A stretch of DNA of 64,000 nucleotides from Platycnemis pennipes (Eukaryota; Arthropoda; Insecta; Odonata; Platycnemididae): NCBI GenBank assembly GCA_933228895.1, contig OW121847.1:88143656-88207655 (forward strand), read 5' to 3'. The notes below the pieces were generated by a model that searched no databases, was not told the origin of the DNA, and saw only the letters and a program-made list of their open reading frames with translations. Below are positions 22,799 through 34,244 of this stretch, piece by piece. The position numbers and the translations under genes are program-made. Within the stretch, counting starts at the first letter, position 1, and each line of letters starts with the position of its first letter.

Positions 22799-23099
22799 AG
22801 CGACCGACAGCTTAAGTCGTTTGCGCTTAGTCTTTAGGATAAGAGGGTAATTGGACAATGGTGGGAATATTTCAGAGGACGGAGGAAGGACGGAGCGAAA
22901 CCCGGCGTCGGCATGACGAAGGTACCGAGGGGTCTGCGATATTAAGTCTCATCCTACGGACTAAGTACCTACCTACTGTACAAGACGTTCTCTCCACACA
23001 GCAATCAAAAGATATACCTATAAAACCGCTATCGGAATTCGAACCCAAGCCCTTGGTATGGGAAACCAGTACTCTAGTCACCACACCAACTTGATCCTC
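22799..23099 (-). repeat. SINE-A, near full length
   Basis: Minus-strand head ends at about 23099 (GGATCAAGTTGGTGTGGTGA) with box B complement GAATTCGAACCC near 23035-23046. The body carries the GCCGGGTTTCGCTCC block, and the 3' tail is GCTGTCGGTCGC at 22799. The CTCTTAACGAAAG spacer is shortened. Confidence 0.88.
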
Positions 23100-24525
23100 T
23101 TGATACTGTCCACTTAGTTATTATCATCAGGGTAAACGTGACCCGACACCGATTTTACCACTCAAGGTGGTTTGTTTTCTGTTCACGCAGGGGTTACACA
23201 TTTTATAAGCAATTTGACCCGGCATAACTTTCTCCTGCTAGGAGAAAGGCTTTTACATTTGATGACTCCTCTGAACGTTATGCTCTACTATTTAGGCCGT
23301 AGTAAAACCTATCCATGCCGGTAATTTTCTTCATACTCCATCAACTATTCAAGCCAATTAACCGTTACCAAAACCCCTTAGGCCTCCACCTCAAAGGCAA
23401 AGGGGACTGCTCATATCTCCAGGCTCCTAACGTCAACAACATCGCAATTACGTAGCCGCCCACACAAGCTAACCTATTGATCCAACTAGCTTCCTTGCTA
23501 ATTCAGAATAGCCAAAAACACTTATGACAACAAAATCATCGACACTAATGAATAAATTTCAAATAAAGTTACAATACAGGCATTTTGTTTTTAATTGAAG
23601 TGGTAGTATTACTACTTGAAATAAAGTCCTGATTAACACTCCAAACTAGTTCATAACTCTCCGATTTAGTCAGGAAAGCTGCCTCTTACAACACACATAA
23701 CCAGACAATTTAAGTTACTCACTATCATCTAAGATGAGCAACGTAGGCGTACTCTTAACGGCTTATACTTACATCAATGCCGTTAAAGAAGAACTTTAAT
23801 CCTTCAGCCCAAAGTAAACAGTTAAAATGTAAGGGAACTCTTAACATAATTACACATTTTGCTTGAAAGGATATAAACAGACATTTCTATCAAAGTTTAC
23901 AGATTCAATGAAAGCCACTCTAACGTAGAAAAAATAAATGCAAATTAAAACAGCTACTCAATCATATGACGCAATAAAGTAAGTAGTGTCTCCATGAGCT
24001 AGCATACGCCTGCCGCCAAAACCGCTGCCAAATGAATACTTTGCATTAACACGGGGTCTAAAATTATAAATAATTCTCCAAACTGAAAACACACAAAGCA
24101 CCCACCAGATCCAACACCTAAATCTTTAACAAATGCACTAATATTCGTGAGAACGGGTGATAATTACCTCTCATAAAGGTAGATTTCGTGCACTCATTAT
24201 GCCGTGGGGGTGCATACAAGTTCGTGTAATTTCCAAATGCGACCAGCGATAAAAAATATAAAACACAATAAATTCATGGTTTGATGAGCAACTAGTTGAA
24301 TATTTCACGAAGAGCCTTTACAAAAACCTCACCGGGATGATCTAGAAATTATTTTACCGGAATAATTTTATAGCCCTTCTCCTCCATCAGTTCACTGCTC
24401 AAACAGAAATAGTAGGGAAAATTTACGGCAGAGGAAAATACGATAAGGAACCCATTATTCGGTGAGTTTTTTTTTTAACTAACAGTTTCAGAATCATGTA
24501 TGGGACTAAAAAATGATGTACACAA
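23100..24525. other. AT-rich spacer, nothing recognised
   Basis: High stop density in all frames; no repeat family identified. Confidence 0.4.
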
Positions 24526-25470
24526 TTATTTAACGACAGGGGTGACGCATCTTTGGCAGGAGATAAAATTTAAAATAAATGTATGCCGCACGTCCCTTGC
24601 AGACACAAAGTGCTCGAAATATTTCAAATGTTGAGTATTTAAGTGCGAGCAGAAGACTACGAATATTTTCAGGGCCGCAATGCACATGTTCGCCTCTGAA
24701 ATAGAGTTGGTCGGTGTGCGGAACATATGCAAACCCACAACGGACGTCAAAGCCGCGTGCAGTCGCACAAAATATGAACTGCAGACCTGAATTTTCAGTC
24801 GCTCAACAAATTTGTCCCTGAACCCTTTCTTTGCCAATTGTTGCGGGAGAAACTGGGTGTGTAGAACTCATCATGGACCAAGAGGAGGGAAGAAGGAAAA
24901 AAAAATTCTCCATTCAAAAGGCTGAATCAAGCCAAAACTCTCACATGCGCAGTGCTTCGGGTGCGCTTCTTCGAGTTCAAACTGACTAAGAGTTCTTTTT
25001 ATTCTCCTTTGGTCGTTGCACATATTCCCCAGCTGGCAAAATAAACTCTGCGTCTTAAAACACGTGCACTCTGTCCGTGTCTTGTGTTTCCCCACTTCCG
25101 AGCACTCCCTACGCCACGCGTCGTGCACGTCGTGCTCTACACGGCCCTGTATAACAGGACTTGAGGGGAAGCCACTCAAGCTTTATCTTATATAATAAAC
25201 TTCGCCACAACTTGTAGCCTCTATACTGCGCTACGAGAGACAGATAGGAAGCAGCGACGAAAGCGAAAAAAATCCGGACGTAAAGGGACGAAAAGCGCAA
25301 ATTGGAATTTTTCGACTTCAACTTCCTCGGAAAAACGGCGTGAAAGTGGTCACACTCGGCCTCTTCGTCCTCTGAAGGATTCCATTCTCTCGAATGCATC
25401 GAGAGACGAGATTTCGGCGGAGTGGGCGCGACGAGCGGACGCCACTGTTTTGGCTCAACCGCCCTCAATT
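24526..25470 (-). other. Three minus-strand open frames, unrecognised
   Basis: Frames at 24526-24837 (103 codons), 24871-25179 (102) and 25109-25468 (119) lie in a moderately CpG-rich segment. The last has a hydrophobic run (FFAFVAASYLSLVAQY) that could be a membrane segment. No family motif, no splice pattern I can defend, and the frames are not continuous. Chance is the default reading. Confidence 0.15.
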
Positions 25471-27245
25471 CGGATAAGTCGGTAACATGTAAGTGTTCGG
25501 ATAAACGGGGAACCAGAACTTTATCACTTCTCAGCGTGGGGGCTTCATCACATGTATGAAGAGATGAAGATGCCAGAATATGCTATGAAAAAATATCCTA
25601 CATCTTTAGTGTATTTAATAAAGTTAGAGTCATATCCCTTCAAAATTGATGTCGGAAAAAATAGGTCACTAAGGCTATTCTCCCTGAACAAATTACATAT
25701 CCAATCAGGCTTTCCATTTGAACTATTTCATTTACTTTACATCTAGGGGATAATCTTCTCGCGGCTCCCAAAACTATGAGGGTCAAATGCCATTAGCATC
25801 GTTATTCCACTAAACTGGCTTTGGCTACACCACGATAAAGAGAACAAAATCGTCTAGATCATTGTCTTCCACGAAAACAGTGTTTCATAGCTCTCTAAAG
25901 ACTCAGAAATAAAATATCAACGCCGTTTTTATTCAGCCAAGACCTTACTTTTAAGTACAGACAAATAAATGCTACCAATGTTTTATTTTGTTCAATGTTT
26001 ACAGAAATGATTTGATAACATATATTAAAAATATTAAATTACTCCATAAACACGTACCATACCGACTTTCGGAGTGGCGCTGGAAAATAACACAAGGTTG
26101 AAAAACGTGGCGCAATTTCACTGCCGCTATATTGGGATTGTTTACCATATTTTTTTATTGCCGGATCTGATAGAGTTTGTAAAATGAAAAGACTCGTATT
26201 TTTCCGTTTATTGATCCGTCAATTATTTCTCGAGTTATAAGCGGCGAAAAACTGATGTTTTTAACCCTTTCGGAAAAGTGGGCATGGTGCAACCTCTGAC
26301 GTCATTGACTTCGTCCAATCACATTTGAGCCCGCGAAGCTACATCGCCTTATCGCAATGGGGGGACACCGCTGACTCTGCCAATAGGAGCAGTTGCGACA
26401 GCATCTGTGCGAGCAGACCTTCCGAGAACCCCCCTCCTCTCCTTTCCCTTCCCCTAAAAGCAGTCAAGGAAGGGAGGAAAATGACGTCACTGTTAACAAA
26501 GCAGCTTTTTCGGTGGGCGTCACCTTTTGTTTATTTTAATTTTTGATTTATTAGCGAATGGTTGTGGTTAAAAGATTAATTTTTTCACTAAACTTCGTTT
26601 TCGTTTCCATCTAACAATTTCGTGCACAAAATTGCGATTTCGGTTCAGAGTAAACGCCCCCATCGCGTTTCGCATTCAAATAGTCCATGAAAAGCGAATT
26701 TCTCTGCATCAAGAAGGAGAATAGAAATTTTGCCGCATGAAATATCTTTCCATGAACACTATAATATTCCATTCCAAATACTGAATTCCCGTGACTTAAG
26801 CCAATGAGAGCACTCCGTCAATACGATTCCCCGTTCAACCACATCCCGTCTGTCGAGGAATTGTACAAAGGCAGATGCCATTAAAAAATAATCCTGGGCG
26901 ATGGGGAAGGATGAACAAATTCACCCTTCCAAGAAGCCCTCCGCGTTTACGGAGTCAAAATTAATGCTATTATGTTCATCCCCATAACCCACGATCATAT
27001 GAGAGAGCGATTCTATCATCTAGCTGATTCGCTACTCGTGGATATAATATATCTCGCTCAGAATAGCGACAGAAATTGGAAAAGCATCTAATATGGAAAC
27101 GTGGCCATGAATGAACCGTTTAATTATTTTTATTACGAAATTTGTACGCTTGATCTATTTAAAATACCGCAATTGTTTCATATAGCGCGTCTAATCGCAA
27201 TGCGTCCAGCCGTTTGGCAATGGAATCTGTTTTCACATGAGCCAT
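25471..27245. other. Spacer, nothing recognised
   Basis: Includes a modestly GC-rich stretch at 26270-26540 with two TGACGTCA/ATGACGTCA-like CRE octamers (about 26297 and 26481). They could be binding sites, but there is no adjacent gene. Confidence 0.3.
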
Positions 27246-27249
27246 GAAC

Positions 27250-28440
27250 TTCATCATCACCAGCACTAGCAATCAATTATAATGCTAGTTTAAAGCAACT
27301 TTCTATTCAATTCATCTATCTGCTAACATCTTCATACTTGCATAATTCTTCTCTTTTACATCCTTCACTATTTACTCCAAATAATTCATACAAGACCTTC
27401 AATGGCCATCCTTCTTCCCATTCCATTTTTTTCAACGATTGTCTATAACAGACGATCAAGTCTCAAGAAATAACCGAAATGGTTGTCTCCTTCATAGAAT
27501 TCTAATCACACGAGCTCTCGCGAGCCCGCTCACGAAGCTGAAGCGACCGGAAGGGTTTGAACCGCCGTGAAATTTGACAGAACTGAGCTATACCCTTTCA
27601 GACTAGTCCATGTGATCTGCGGTCGGAGGCTCAACCGGCTCATGTGGCTCAACCGGCCGTTCATTGTGTCTTGTGCTCTCGTGGCATCATTGTGAATAAT
27701 GAGCGCTGGATCGGAGAAGAGCATCCCGTATTTGACGCAGAAAGTTGTATTTTTTTAAATTAAAAAATGTCCTTGTCCTTGTCTTGTCCTTGTCTCTGGG
27801 ACAGTGGATGCGGTGAATACTGCAATTGCACGAAGAAGATACTGAGGCGAAACATAACAGACCGAAAAATAACAGGTTTCAAACATAGGCACATCAACGT
27901 CATCAAAACTTTCGAAGAATGACGGGACCTGAGGAGGATTGCCAGAGTAAGTGGCGTTGTAAATTGGAACCTGTTCACTCAGCTCACATGAGCTTATGCA
28001 TTTCCTTCCGGCTCTCAGGCCGCTCTGGTGAGTTCGCTCACGAGAGCTCGTGTGAATGATCTCTAATCAAACCTCTATTTTCTCCAACACATCTAAGGAC
28101 ATCACCTATTTTTTATTCAATCCATTTCATCTTCATCATTCACCTGTGATAACGTATTTCAAATGCTTCAAGTCATGCATGTGCTGCAGGTATTATCGTC
28201 TGTGACTCACTGTCATATAACATTGTCCTGATGCAAGTTCTAATAAAGCTTTTCCTGACTTCCAAGGTTGTAATCCAACTCTGAGTACATTTTCCTTTTG
28301 ATAGTATACTCTTGTATCATGGGCCTTTCACTGAGTACATCTTGGTCCAACACTGGTTATTCGAGAACTTCAACTGATCTATTCAATGTGCGGCACCAAA
28401 GACTGTGATGATCATATCGGTCCACTCCCGTTAATGTTGC
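27250..28440 (-). pseudogene. LINE-B 3' region, minus strand, interrupted by an inverted-repeat element
   Basis: The plus strand reads the antisense of LINE-B: TCATCATCACC at 27254, then CTTGCATAATTCTTCTCTTTTACATCC and the later block TTTCAAATGCTTCAAG at about 28159. The same order occurs at 39504-40330 and 56390-57010. Between 27507 and 28054 a separate element is inserted. The sequence is heavily decayed with no usable frame. Confidence 0.7.
27507..28054. mobile_element. 548-bp inverted-repeat element inserted in LINE-B
   Basis: The left end CACACGAGCTCTCGCGAGC is mirrored by a right end whose complement is CACACGAGCTCTCGTGAGC; looser similarity continues inward to a CCGGAAGG block. TCTAATCA occurs at 27501-27508 and again at 28062-28069. 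This is compatible with an 8-bp target duplication as in hAT elements, but the right copy sits a few bases outside the inverted repeat, so this is tentative. The inside has a (TGTCCT)-like run at 27768-27795 and no transposase frame. Confidence 0.7.
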
Positions 28441-28799
28441 GGCAATTTGTGTTCAATATGAAAATGTCCTGATTTTGGGACAATTTAAACTTATTTCCTG
28501 GGCGTTTCCAAGAACTCTGCATCCTTTATGAATTCCTTCACAACTCGCTGAGTTTTCAAATTTAACGCCCACCATTTGATGTTTTCTCTTAGCTAAAACA
28601 ACCCGAAAACAGCAATAAACAATGTTAAAATTACGTGGGAAATCAATCGTGAAATGGTAAACAGCAGTTTGGTTGGTATATTGAAAGATTCAGGTCGTAT
28701 CGTCAATCTCATGTGGTGACTAGCAGAAGGGGGTTTAAAATCAGCCCCGTCGTCCCGAGCACGAAACTAATTCGTTGAGGAAGACGGTAGCGGACTAGG

Positions 28800-29220
28800 T
28801 TTTTTTTTGCAGTATTTTTCCGAATCTCGGCGAGTCAACTCGACACAAGCTCTCTTCCCTCCACCACACCTCCCCCCCTTCGCTCCACTCCCTTCTCTCT
28901 CTTGCCACTGTTTACTCAAGGCCCTTTTCGCAGTAACCGGACGCCCCGCACCAACCCACACACACGAACACCCACGTTACACGCACCCTCTGCGCGCCCC
29001 CTTTGCCTCCCGTCACTCAACCTCTCTTCTCCGGCGATTCGTCGTACCCGACCGACCGACTCCTACACCCCTCGCTACTTCCTCCTCCGCTCTCTCCTTC
29101 CTCCCTCTCACGGTCTCTCCACCGGCGGACTCAATGAGAGCATCGAGGGTGATTAGGCCTTCCCACGCTGAAAATTCCTGCAAATTGGACTCAATAACCA
29201 CTTCCTTTCCGACGTAGAAT
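28800..29220. other. Pyrimidine/CpG-rich patch, no recognised gene
   Basis: C+T-rich on the plus strand (CTCCACTCCCTTCTCTCTC). Frames of 136 and 84 codons have Ser/Thr/Pro/Arg-rich, low-complexity products typical of base skew. Confidence 0.4.
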
Positions 29221-29735
29221 ACGTATATCGTATATCGAGTCCCTTGTTAAAAAAAACTCTTGGGGTACCAGAAATGAGTGGAACGGAATCCATTTTTTGT
29301 TGAAGGAAAAGCTGACAAATATGTAACCCTCGTCTTAATTTTACTCAAATATCTACTTGCCCATCTATTAAAGGCAACAAAGCATTTTAATTACCGAGTA
29401 CCCTTTTAATTTCGACTTGGCCCAGGTTTCTGGTCGAAGTACTCACATTCCAAGTACTCAGCTTTAAATGCATCTATCCTTTTGTTAAGCACAAGGTACC
29501 TCGTTAAAATACGCATTTTCCAAAAGTTTCGTGCAAGACTTCATTCAATAATTGCAAAAATATACAATTAGGCAAACACCTAAAAACTTATTCGAAGAAA
29601 GAAGGGTATGCGTGTGTACAAATGAAACGTTCAAGGTTAGATAACACATTAGTAAACAGTGAACTTTTTGCTGAAATCAGCTGACGGCAGTATCACAAAA
29701 TTCAACGGTGAACGGCGAAGTGATTACATGATACC
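29221..29735. other. AT-rich spacer
   Basis: No recognisable feature. Confidence 0.35.
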
Positions 29736-29832
29736 CTTCCCTTCTATTCCCATCCTTGTACATACCTTTCCTCCCGGTCTGAAGCGCCTATAAGTACGGA
29801 CACAGACTTCAAAACACCCATGCATGTAATAA
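29736..29832 (+). repeat. SINE type-2 tail fragment
   Basis: Contains CCTCCCGGTCTGAAGCGCC, then TACGGACACAGACTTC and AAAACACCCATG. It is the same tail found at 58020-58105 and 58560-58640. No head or body is attached. Confidence 0.7.
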
Positions 29833-29989
29833 CACGTACCTTGACGTGTCAATCGTTTAGTCTACCTGAGATCTATCGACCCATGTAATGGTGATTCTAA
29901 GAAAACTTGATTAGCGGGAATAATAGTGAAACATTTGTGAATTATCGGAAAATGATCGTAATATCTCAACATGTTTCTTACCTCGGTAG

Positions 29990-30180
29990 TGGAAAGATAA
30001 AAGCCTTTCCCTCTAATTCTAGTCATGGCTTTGAATCCCCAGTTTTTCTCTACCTGGGACATGGATGCGTGCGTATGCACGTAGAGCTGATCTTAGAAGT
30101 TTAATATGTATGATGAAAATATTTATGCACTGAAGTAGAACTTTATGCCACAAATGGGAAGATTAAATGAGCCAAAACCA
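29990..30180 (+). repeat. Possible SINE-B copy
   Basis: A tRNA-like stretch TCTAGTCATGGCTTTGAATCC (about 30018-30038) is followed by CTACCTGGGACATGGATGCG. Its head resembles that at 53990-54065 (minus), where GGGTATGG also follows the box B-like block. The extent is uncertain. Confidence 0.35.
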
Positions 30181-30920
30181 TACAGACACCGAAAATGTCT
30201 GACAGCATACCATTACGCAACATTTAAACGCCTCGAGGATCTGCGGCGCCTGCTCCAATAATGTCGTAGTGAATTGTTTTGGCTGAGTTTTTCACTCACT
30301 GCAAAATGTAAACATAAATAAAACCATATTGTCTATAATCTCAATAGTGCAGCTGGGTAGAAACGAAGATTTCTAAGGAGCTTTTATTAATCTTCTTACT
30401 ATGAACTATTCCACGAAATAGGAAGTGGTATATCCAAAAATATAACAAATAAAGTTTACTTAAAATGCAAAGATTACTAAACCTGTGATTCTACCCAAAC
30501 GAAAGAATATTATTAACAAAACGTAATCGCAATATAACTGAGATTATTTTGACTTTTAATTCAAACAAATCTGACTAAAAGAAATCATAGCAATCATTTT
30601 TCAGCTTAACGCGAAAAGTTTAACGCGAGATTAAAAGTTTAACAGTTAAAAAGTTTAACGCGAAAGATTATATACACATGGCACAAATTTTTTCATTGAA
30701 GAGATACATGAAAATATTTCCAAGTAAATTTCGCAAAAGAAAAGATGTACAAAAGCTCGTTTCTAGTGAATCCTAATTCATCTCCAGCCCTCTCTCCTAG
30801 CACTTCATCCCTGATTATTAAAAAAATTAGCTATCCATTTAAATAATTATACTTTGCCAAAAGCTGAAACGTTGACCTATCAACACGCACCAAATTATTC
30901 GTTAATTAGTTGTTCCGAGA
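30181..30920. other. AT-rich spacer
   Basis: A short local repeat of AAAGTTTAACGCGA occurs three times between 30612 and 30665. No gene is recognised. Confidence 0.4.
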
Positions 30921-30921
30921 A

Positions 30922-31240
30922 GGCGACCAACAGGTAAGGTTATTTACGTCAGATAGGGTAGGTGGATAATCGGCTATGCGCAGGAATTTTTCAGGGAACG
31001 GAAGAGGATGGAGTGAAATCCGGCGTCGGCACTAGCCAATTATAAACAAAAAGCGCCACGGGATCCACGGTTTAACGTCCCATCCGACGGACGGAGTAAT
31101 AAACTCGAAGCGTTCTCCACATAACACTTCACTTACGCGAGGACCAGTACGCCATTGAATAATCTCTGCCACAGCCGTGATTCAAAACCCAGACCCTCAG
31201 GATGGCCAGAATTTTAGCCACGACACCAACCCGATACCCG
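30922..31240 (-). repeat. SINE-A, near full length
   Basis: Minus-strand head near 31240 (GGGTATCGGGTTGGTGTCG), box A and a diverged box B (complement GATTCAAAACCC), the TCCGTCCGTCGGATGGGACG body block at 31074-31095, and the GTTGGTCGCC tail at 30922. Flanks are similar but not identical (ATTAATTCGT-like on both sides). Confidence 0.9.
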
Positions 31241-31379
31241 ATTAATTCGTGCTACGCTGCCTGATCAAAAAGAGAAAAATAAAGCGTGAAATATAATGAA
31301 GTAAATGTGACCACACGTTAAACATATTCCAGAAAATACATTCATTAAAATCCCTACGTGATGACTGGATCCACCAATG

Positions 31380-31774
31380 CTTCTCGGCCTCCCTCCCTCC
31401 TACACATTTCCACCCCTTCATTCTCTTTCCACCCTCATCCCCCATCTCCCCACCGCCTGCTACACAACCTCTAACACCACGCTTCAACCGCCTCGTCTTC
31501 CACCATCTTCTCTTCCGATCCGAGCCGCCAATAGATCCTCTTGAGGGGGAAGAGGCTTTTTCGAGAACGTCTGAGAGCTGTTTACGCCTCTAGCAAAGTA
31601 AAGGGAGGTAAGGAGGGTGGGGACAGGATAGCACGAGAAGGGAAGGAAGGAGAGGTTAATTGGAGAGGGGGTGAGATGGATGGATGGAGTCGAAAGAACT
31701 GGGACAGGAGGGGGGGAGTGCGGTAGGGACTGGGAAAAAGGGGTGGGGTGGGAGAAGAGAGGAGTGGGAGATAA
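31380..31774. other. Polypyrimidine-to-polypurine switch
   Basis: The plus strand is C+T-rich at 31380-31510 and G+A-rich at 31540-31770. Overlapping frames on both strands (61-107 codons) are low-complexity and non-coding in appearance. Confidence 0.55.
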
Positions 31775-31835
31775 AAATACATCTACATAATACCCTTCAA
31801 GCAACAATTAATGTGTGTGGCAAGGGGTGACACGA
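31775..31835 (+). repeat. Arthropod 'ACATCTACATC' tail motif, copy
   Basis: AATACATCTACATAATACCC is followed, after about 20 bp, by ATGTGTGTGGCAAGGGGTGA. The pairing of CTACATC and GTGTGTGGC..GGGTG is a common arthropod interspersed repeat signature; other copies are at 52195-52420 and 63385-63465. Confidence 0.6.
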
Positions 31836-31977
31836 CACAAAAAACGTTTTACCAAAGAGAATTAGCAACTATATTCTAGTCGAACCATAATCATTTTTTT
31901 TTAATATTTAAAGAGCGAAGCAAGTATGTAGAAACGTGCTGCTAATTGGGTTAGCTTAAATTCCTTACACCAATATG

Positions 31978-31990
31978 AAACCACCTAGGT
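31978..31990 (+). repeat. Target-site duplication, left copy
   Basis: AAACCACCTAGGT, identical to 32326-32338, bounding the SINE. Confidence 0.95.
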
Positions 31991-32325
31991 TGGTTGGTTG
32001 GTTATTTAGGGGAGGCGACCGACAGTGGGGTCATTTGCGCCATACAGGATAGGTGGATAATTGGGTAATGGTAGGAGTTTTCAGGGAACGGAGTAAGGTT
32101 GTAGAGAAACCCGGCGTCGGCATTAGCCTACTCTTAACGAAAGACGCCAAGGGGACCACGGCTTAACGTCCCATCCGACGGACGGAGTACTGAACTTGAA
32201 ATTCCCTCCACTAGGCACTCAAGTGGGGACCCGGACCACTGAAAAATCCGCCACTGCCGGGAATCGAACCCGGGCCCTCGGGATGGGAGGCCAGTACTCT
32301 AGCCACCACACCAACCCGATCCCCA
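31991..32325 (-). repeat. SINE-A, intact 335-bp copy with perfect target-site duplication
   Basis: This is the reference copy. On the minus strand it starts with GGGGATCGGGTTGGTGTGG. Box A (TGGCTAGAGTACTGG) lies at 32291-32305 and box B (GGTTCGATTCC, a perfect consensus) at 32260-32270; together they form an internal RNA polymerase III promoter. The head most resembles a tRNA-Gly(CCC)-type gene, with CTCCCAT in the anticodon-loop position (inference). A body of about 200 bp follows, then a GTCGGTCGCC tail ending in CCAA repeats at 31991-32003. The 13-bp direct repeat AAACCACCTAGGT lies at 31978-31990 and 32326-32338. The perfect duplication marks it as the youngest SINE in the window. Confidence 0.96.
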
Positions 32326-32338
32326 AAACCACCTAGGT
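32326..32338 (+). repeat. Target-site duplication, right copy
   Basis: AAACCACCTAGGT, identical to 31978-31990. Confidence 0.95.
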
Positions 32339-33004
32339 ATCCATTGACAAACTTGTATATATATACTATTAAATATATTCACTACTATTCATACTCATAA
32401 AAATATGAGGAGAGTAACACATTTTAAAATCGTTGATTCGACAATCAATTTCTCTGATTATATGTCTATATTCTCTAATTTCTCTAATTATATCCAACAT
32501 GTAAGTACAAGCTCCGCTATATGTCCAAGCTACCTTAGTAAGTCGGAGGTCACAAAATGCTTTAACGTTTTCCGTAAAATAATGTCTTGGAATTCACTTA
32601 AGAGATTAGGTAGGTATAGGAGATAGGAGGAAGGCCAACCAATCTTTCTTTATATTAGTACAAGAAGAGAGGGCGAGGAGAGAGAATAATGGCGAGAGAG
32701 AGAGACAGTCAACAGGTCCCTTCTTTAAGGAACAAGTTGCCACTCGAGGCCGAATAAATTACCACCGCCGGAAAAACGTCACTGCGTCCAAAAAGGAAAG
32801 GGATCGAGGATCCTGCTGCCCCTTTCATTCATCCCCCCCTCCGCACCAGTCGTTAGACCATTGAGCAGCGAATTTGACAAGGGGAGCATCGATCGAGACG
32901 GAACGGCAGTCGGCGGCAAAAACGCTATCGGCCGATGAGAGATGGAGCGACGACGGGATTTTTTTTCGACTGGGCTCGCTACAGGTTGGGCCGAAGGGCC
33001 TTCG
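32339..33004. other. Spacer, then CpG-rich patch
   Basis: 32339-32640 is AT-rich with a local TCTCTAATT repeat near 32450-32490. 32680-33004 is CpG-rich with a (GA)n run near 32690-32705. No gene recognised. Confidence 0.35.
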
Positions 33005-33311
33005 GCGATCCATGGCGACGATCAGGTGAGGGGAGGGAAGTGCAAAGGCCTACCATCCCGAGGGTTCGGGTCCTACTCCCGGAAGGAGTAAATGCTTCTC
33101 GTCGGCAAACCGATCCCTATTTAAATGATTTGCGGGGAGCACTAAACCATCCTTCGGATGAGATTTTTTAAACTGTAGACCCCTTGGCGTCTTATATTAA
33201 GAGAAGGCTAATGCTGACGCCGAGTTTCGTTCTCCCATCCCTCCATTCCCTAAAAATCCCTACATTTACGCAATTATCCGTCTTTCATAAATGGCCCAAT
33301 ATGACATCAAC
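33005..33311 (+). repeat. SINE-A copy, diverged
   Basis: Degenerate head with CTACCATCCCGAGGGTTCGG (33050-33069), body with CCTTGGCGTCTTATATTAAG and CTAATGCTGACGCCGAG, tail blocks CAATTATCCGTC and AAATGGCCCAATATGAC. It is followed after a short gap by an opposite-strand copy. Confidence 0.75.
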
Positions 33312-33344
33312 TTGCTGGTAGTTCGTTATTGTAGTGAGGTTACT

Positions 33345-33640
33345 TTTTTGACGGACAGAATGCTGAACTGGACTGTAGGGTTGAAACGCACGGCAAAATA
33401 AGGAAGGATGGAGTTTTACCCGGACGACATTAGGCTACTTTTGACGGAAGGTGGCAAAGAGTCCAAATTTTAACGTCCTATCATACGGACAGAGCACTGA
33501 CCTTGAAAGGCTCCCCAAACAGCACACAAAATGCGGTCAGTATATGTCAAAATCAGAACTCTCTGCCATATCGGGATTCGAACCCTAGCCCTTGGGATGG
33601 GGGAAGCCTACAATGTAGTCACCAAACCAAATCGATTCTC
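33345..33640 (-). repeat. SINE-A copy (minus), plus a second small fragment at its left edge
   Basis: The main copy covers about 33398-33640: head complement CGGGATTCGAACCC at 33573-33586, and body blocks TTAACGTCCTATCATACGG and TTTACCCGGACGACATTAGG. At 33352-33378 a separate TTGACGGACAGAATGCTGAA block looks like a further SINE scrap. With 33005-33311 it forms a tail-to-tail pair. Confidence 0.75.
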
Positions 33641-33688
33641 CACCTCAGCTGTCGGTACTAGTAAAATAGGACGTGGGATGCTAGAATT

Positions 33689-34114
33689 TCATCCCCCCTC
33701 TCTCTTCGCACATCCATCGCTGTCCTCTACAAGAGTGCATTGACCAGAACGGTCGTTGGCTGGGCCAATCCCAGCCAAAAAAGCATCGTAGGTTTTTCCT
33801 ATTATAAAATTTTTATTCGGAGAACGTGTGCCGCGTGCGCAAAGCTCGTAGCTGAGTGAAATCAAAATTGCGGTGCCTCCGTTGCCTGAACGCAGTTTGA
33901 GCCGCGCGCACAAGCATCGGTGGAGGCGCAGCCGGTCATGATGACTCTGCACGTTGAACTCACGCCTGAGGGCGGAGATTCCATGCAATCCTGTCTTGGC
34001 ATAACTCTTCAAAGATCGGTGGAAAACTTCAAAAGCATCTTCGTAGATATGAGTAACGAAAGAAGATTCTAGGTTTTCATTCCCGAGGTTGCGACTGGGA
34101 AATCCTACCACCAA
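33689..34114 (-). CDS. Unrecognised 141-codon open frame, doubtful
   Basis: A minus-strand frame begins MVVGFPSRNLGNENLESSF in sequence of near-balanced GC with no visible repeat family. The composition is not low-complexity, but no domain is recognisable. Some frames of this length are expected by chance in a window this size. It could be a decayed transposon segment or a host exon. No promoter or splice evidence supports it. Confidence 0.15.
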   Translation of the reverse strand: MVVGFPSRNLGNENLESSFVTHIYEDAFEVFHRSLKSYAKTGLHGISALRREFNVQSHHDRLRLHRCLCARLKLRSGNGGTAILISLSYELCARGTRSPNKNFIIGKTYDAFLAGIGPANDRSGQCTLVEDSDGCAKREGG

Positions 34115-34244
34115 GCACTCAGGATTTAATAAATTTCAATAGCGTAAATAAATCTTCATCAGGCATCTCTATAATTGGGCCCCCTATGAAATGATTACTC
34201 CAAATTGGCGTTATTATTTCCTTTTAAATCTTAAATTGATCCAT

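Noticed and set aside
32255..32325. tRNA-Gly gene on the minus strand
   Set aside because: Likeness to tRNA-Gly is real, but it is the 5' part of a 335-bp SINE with target duplications.
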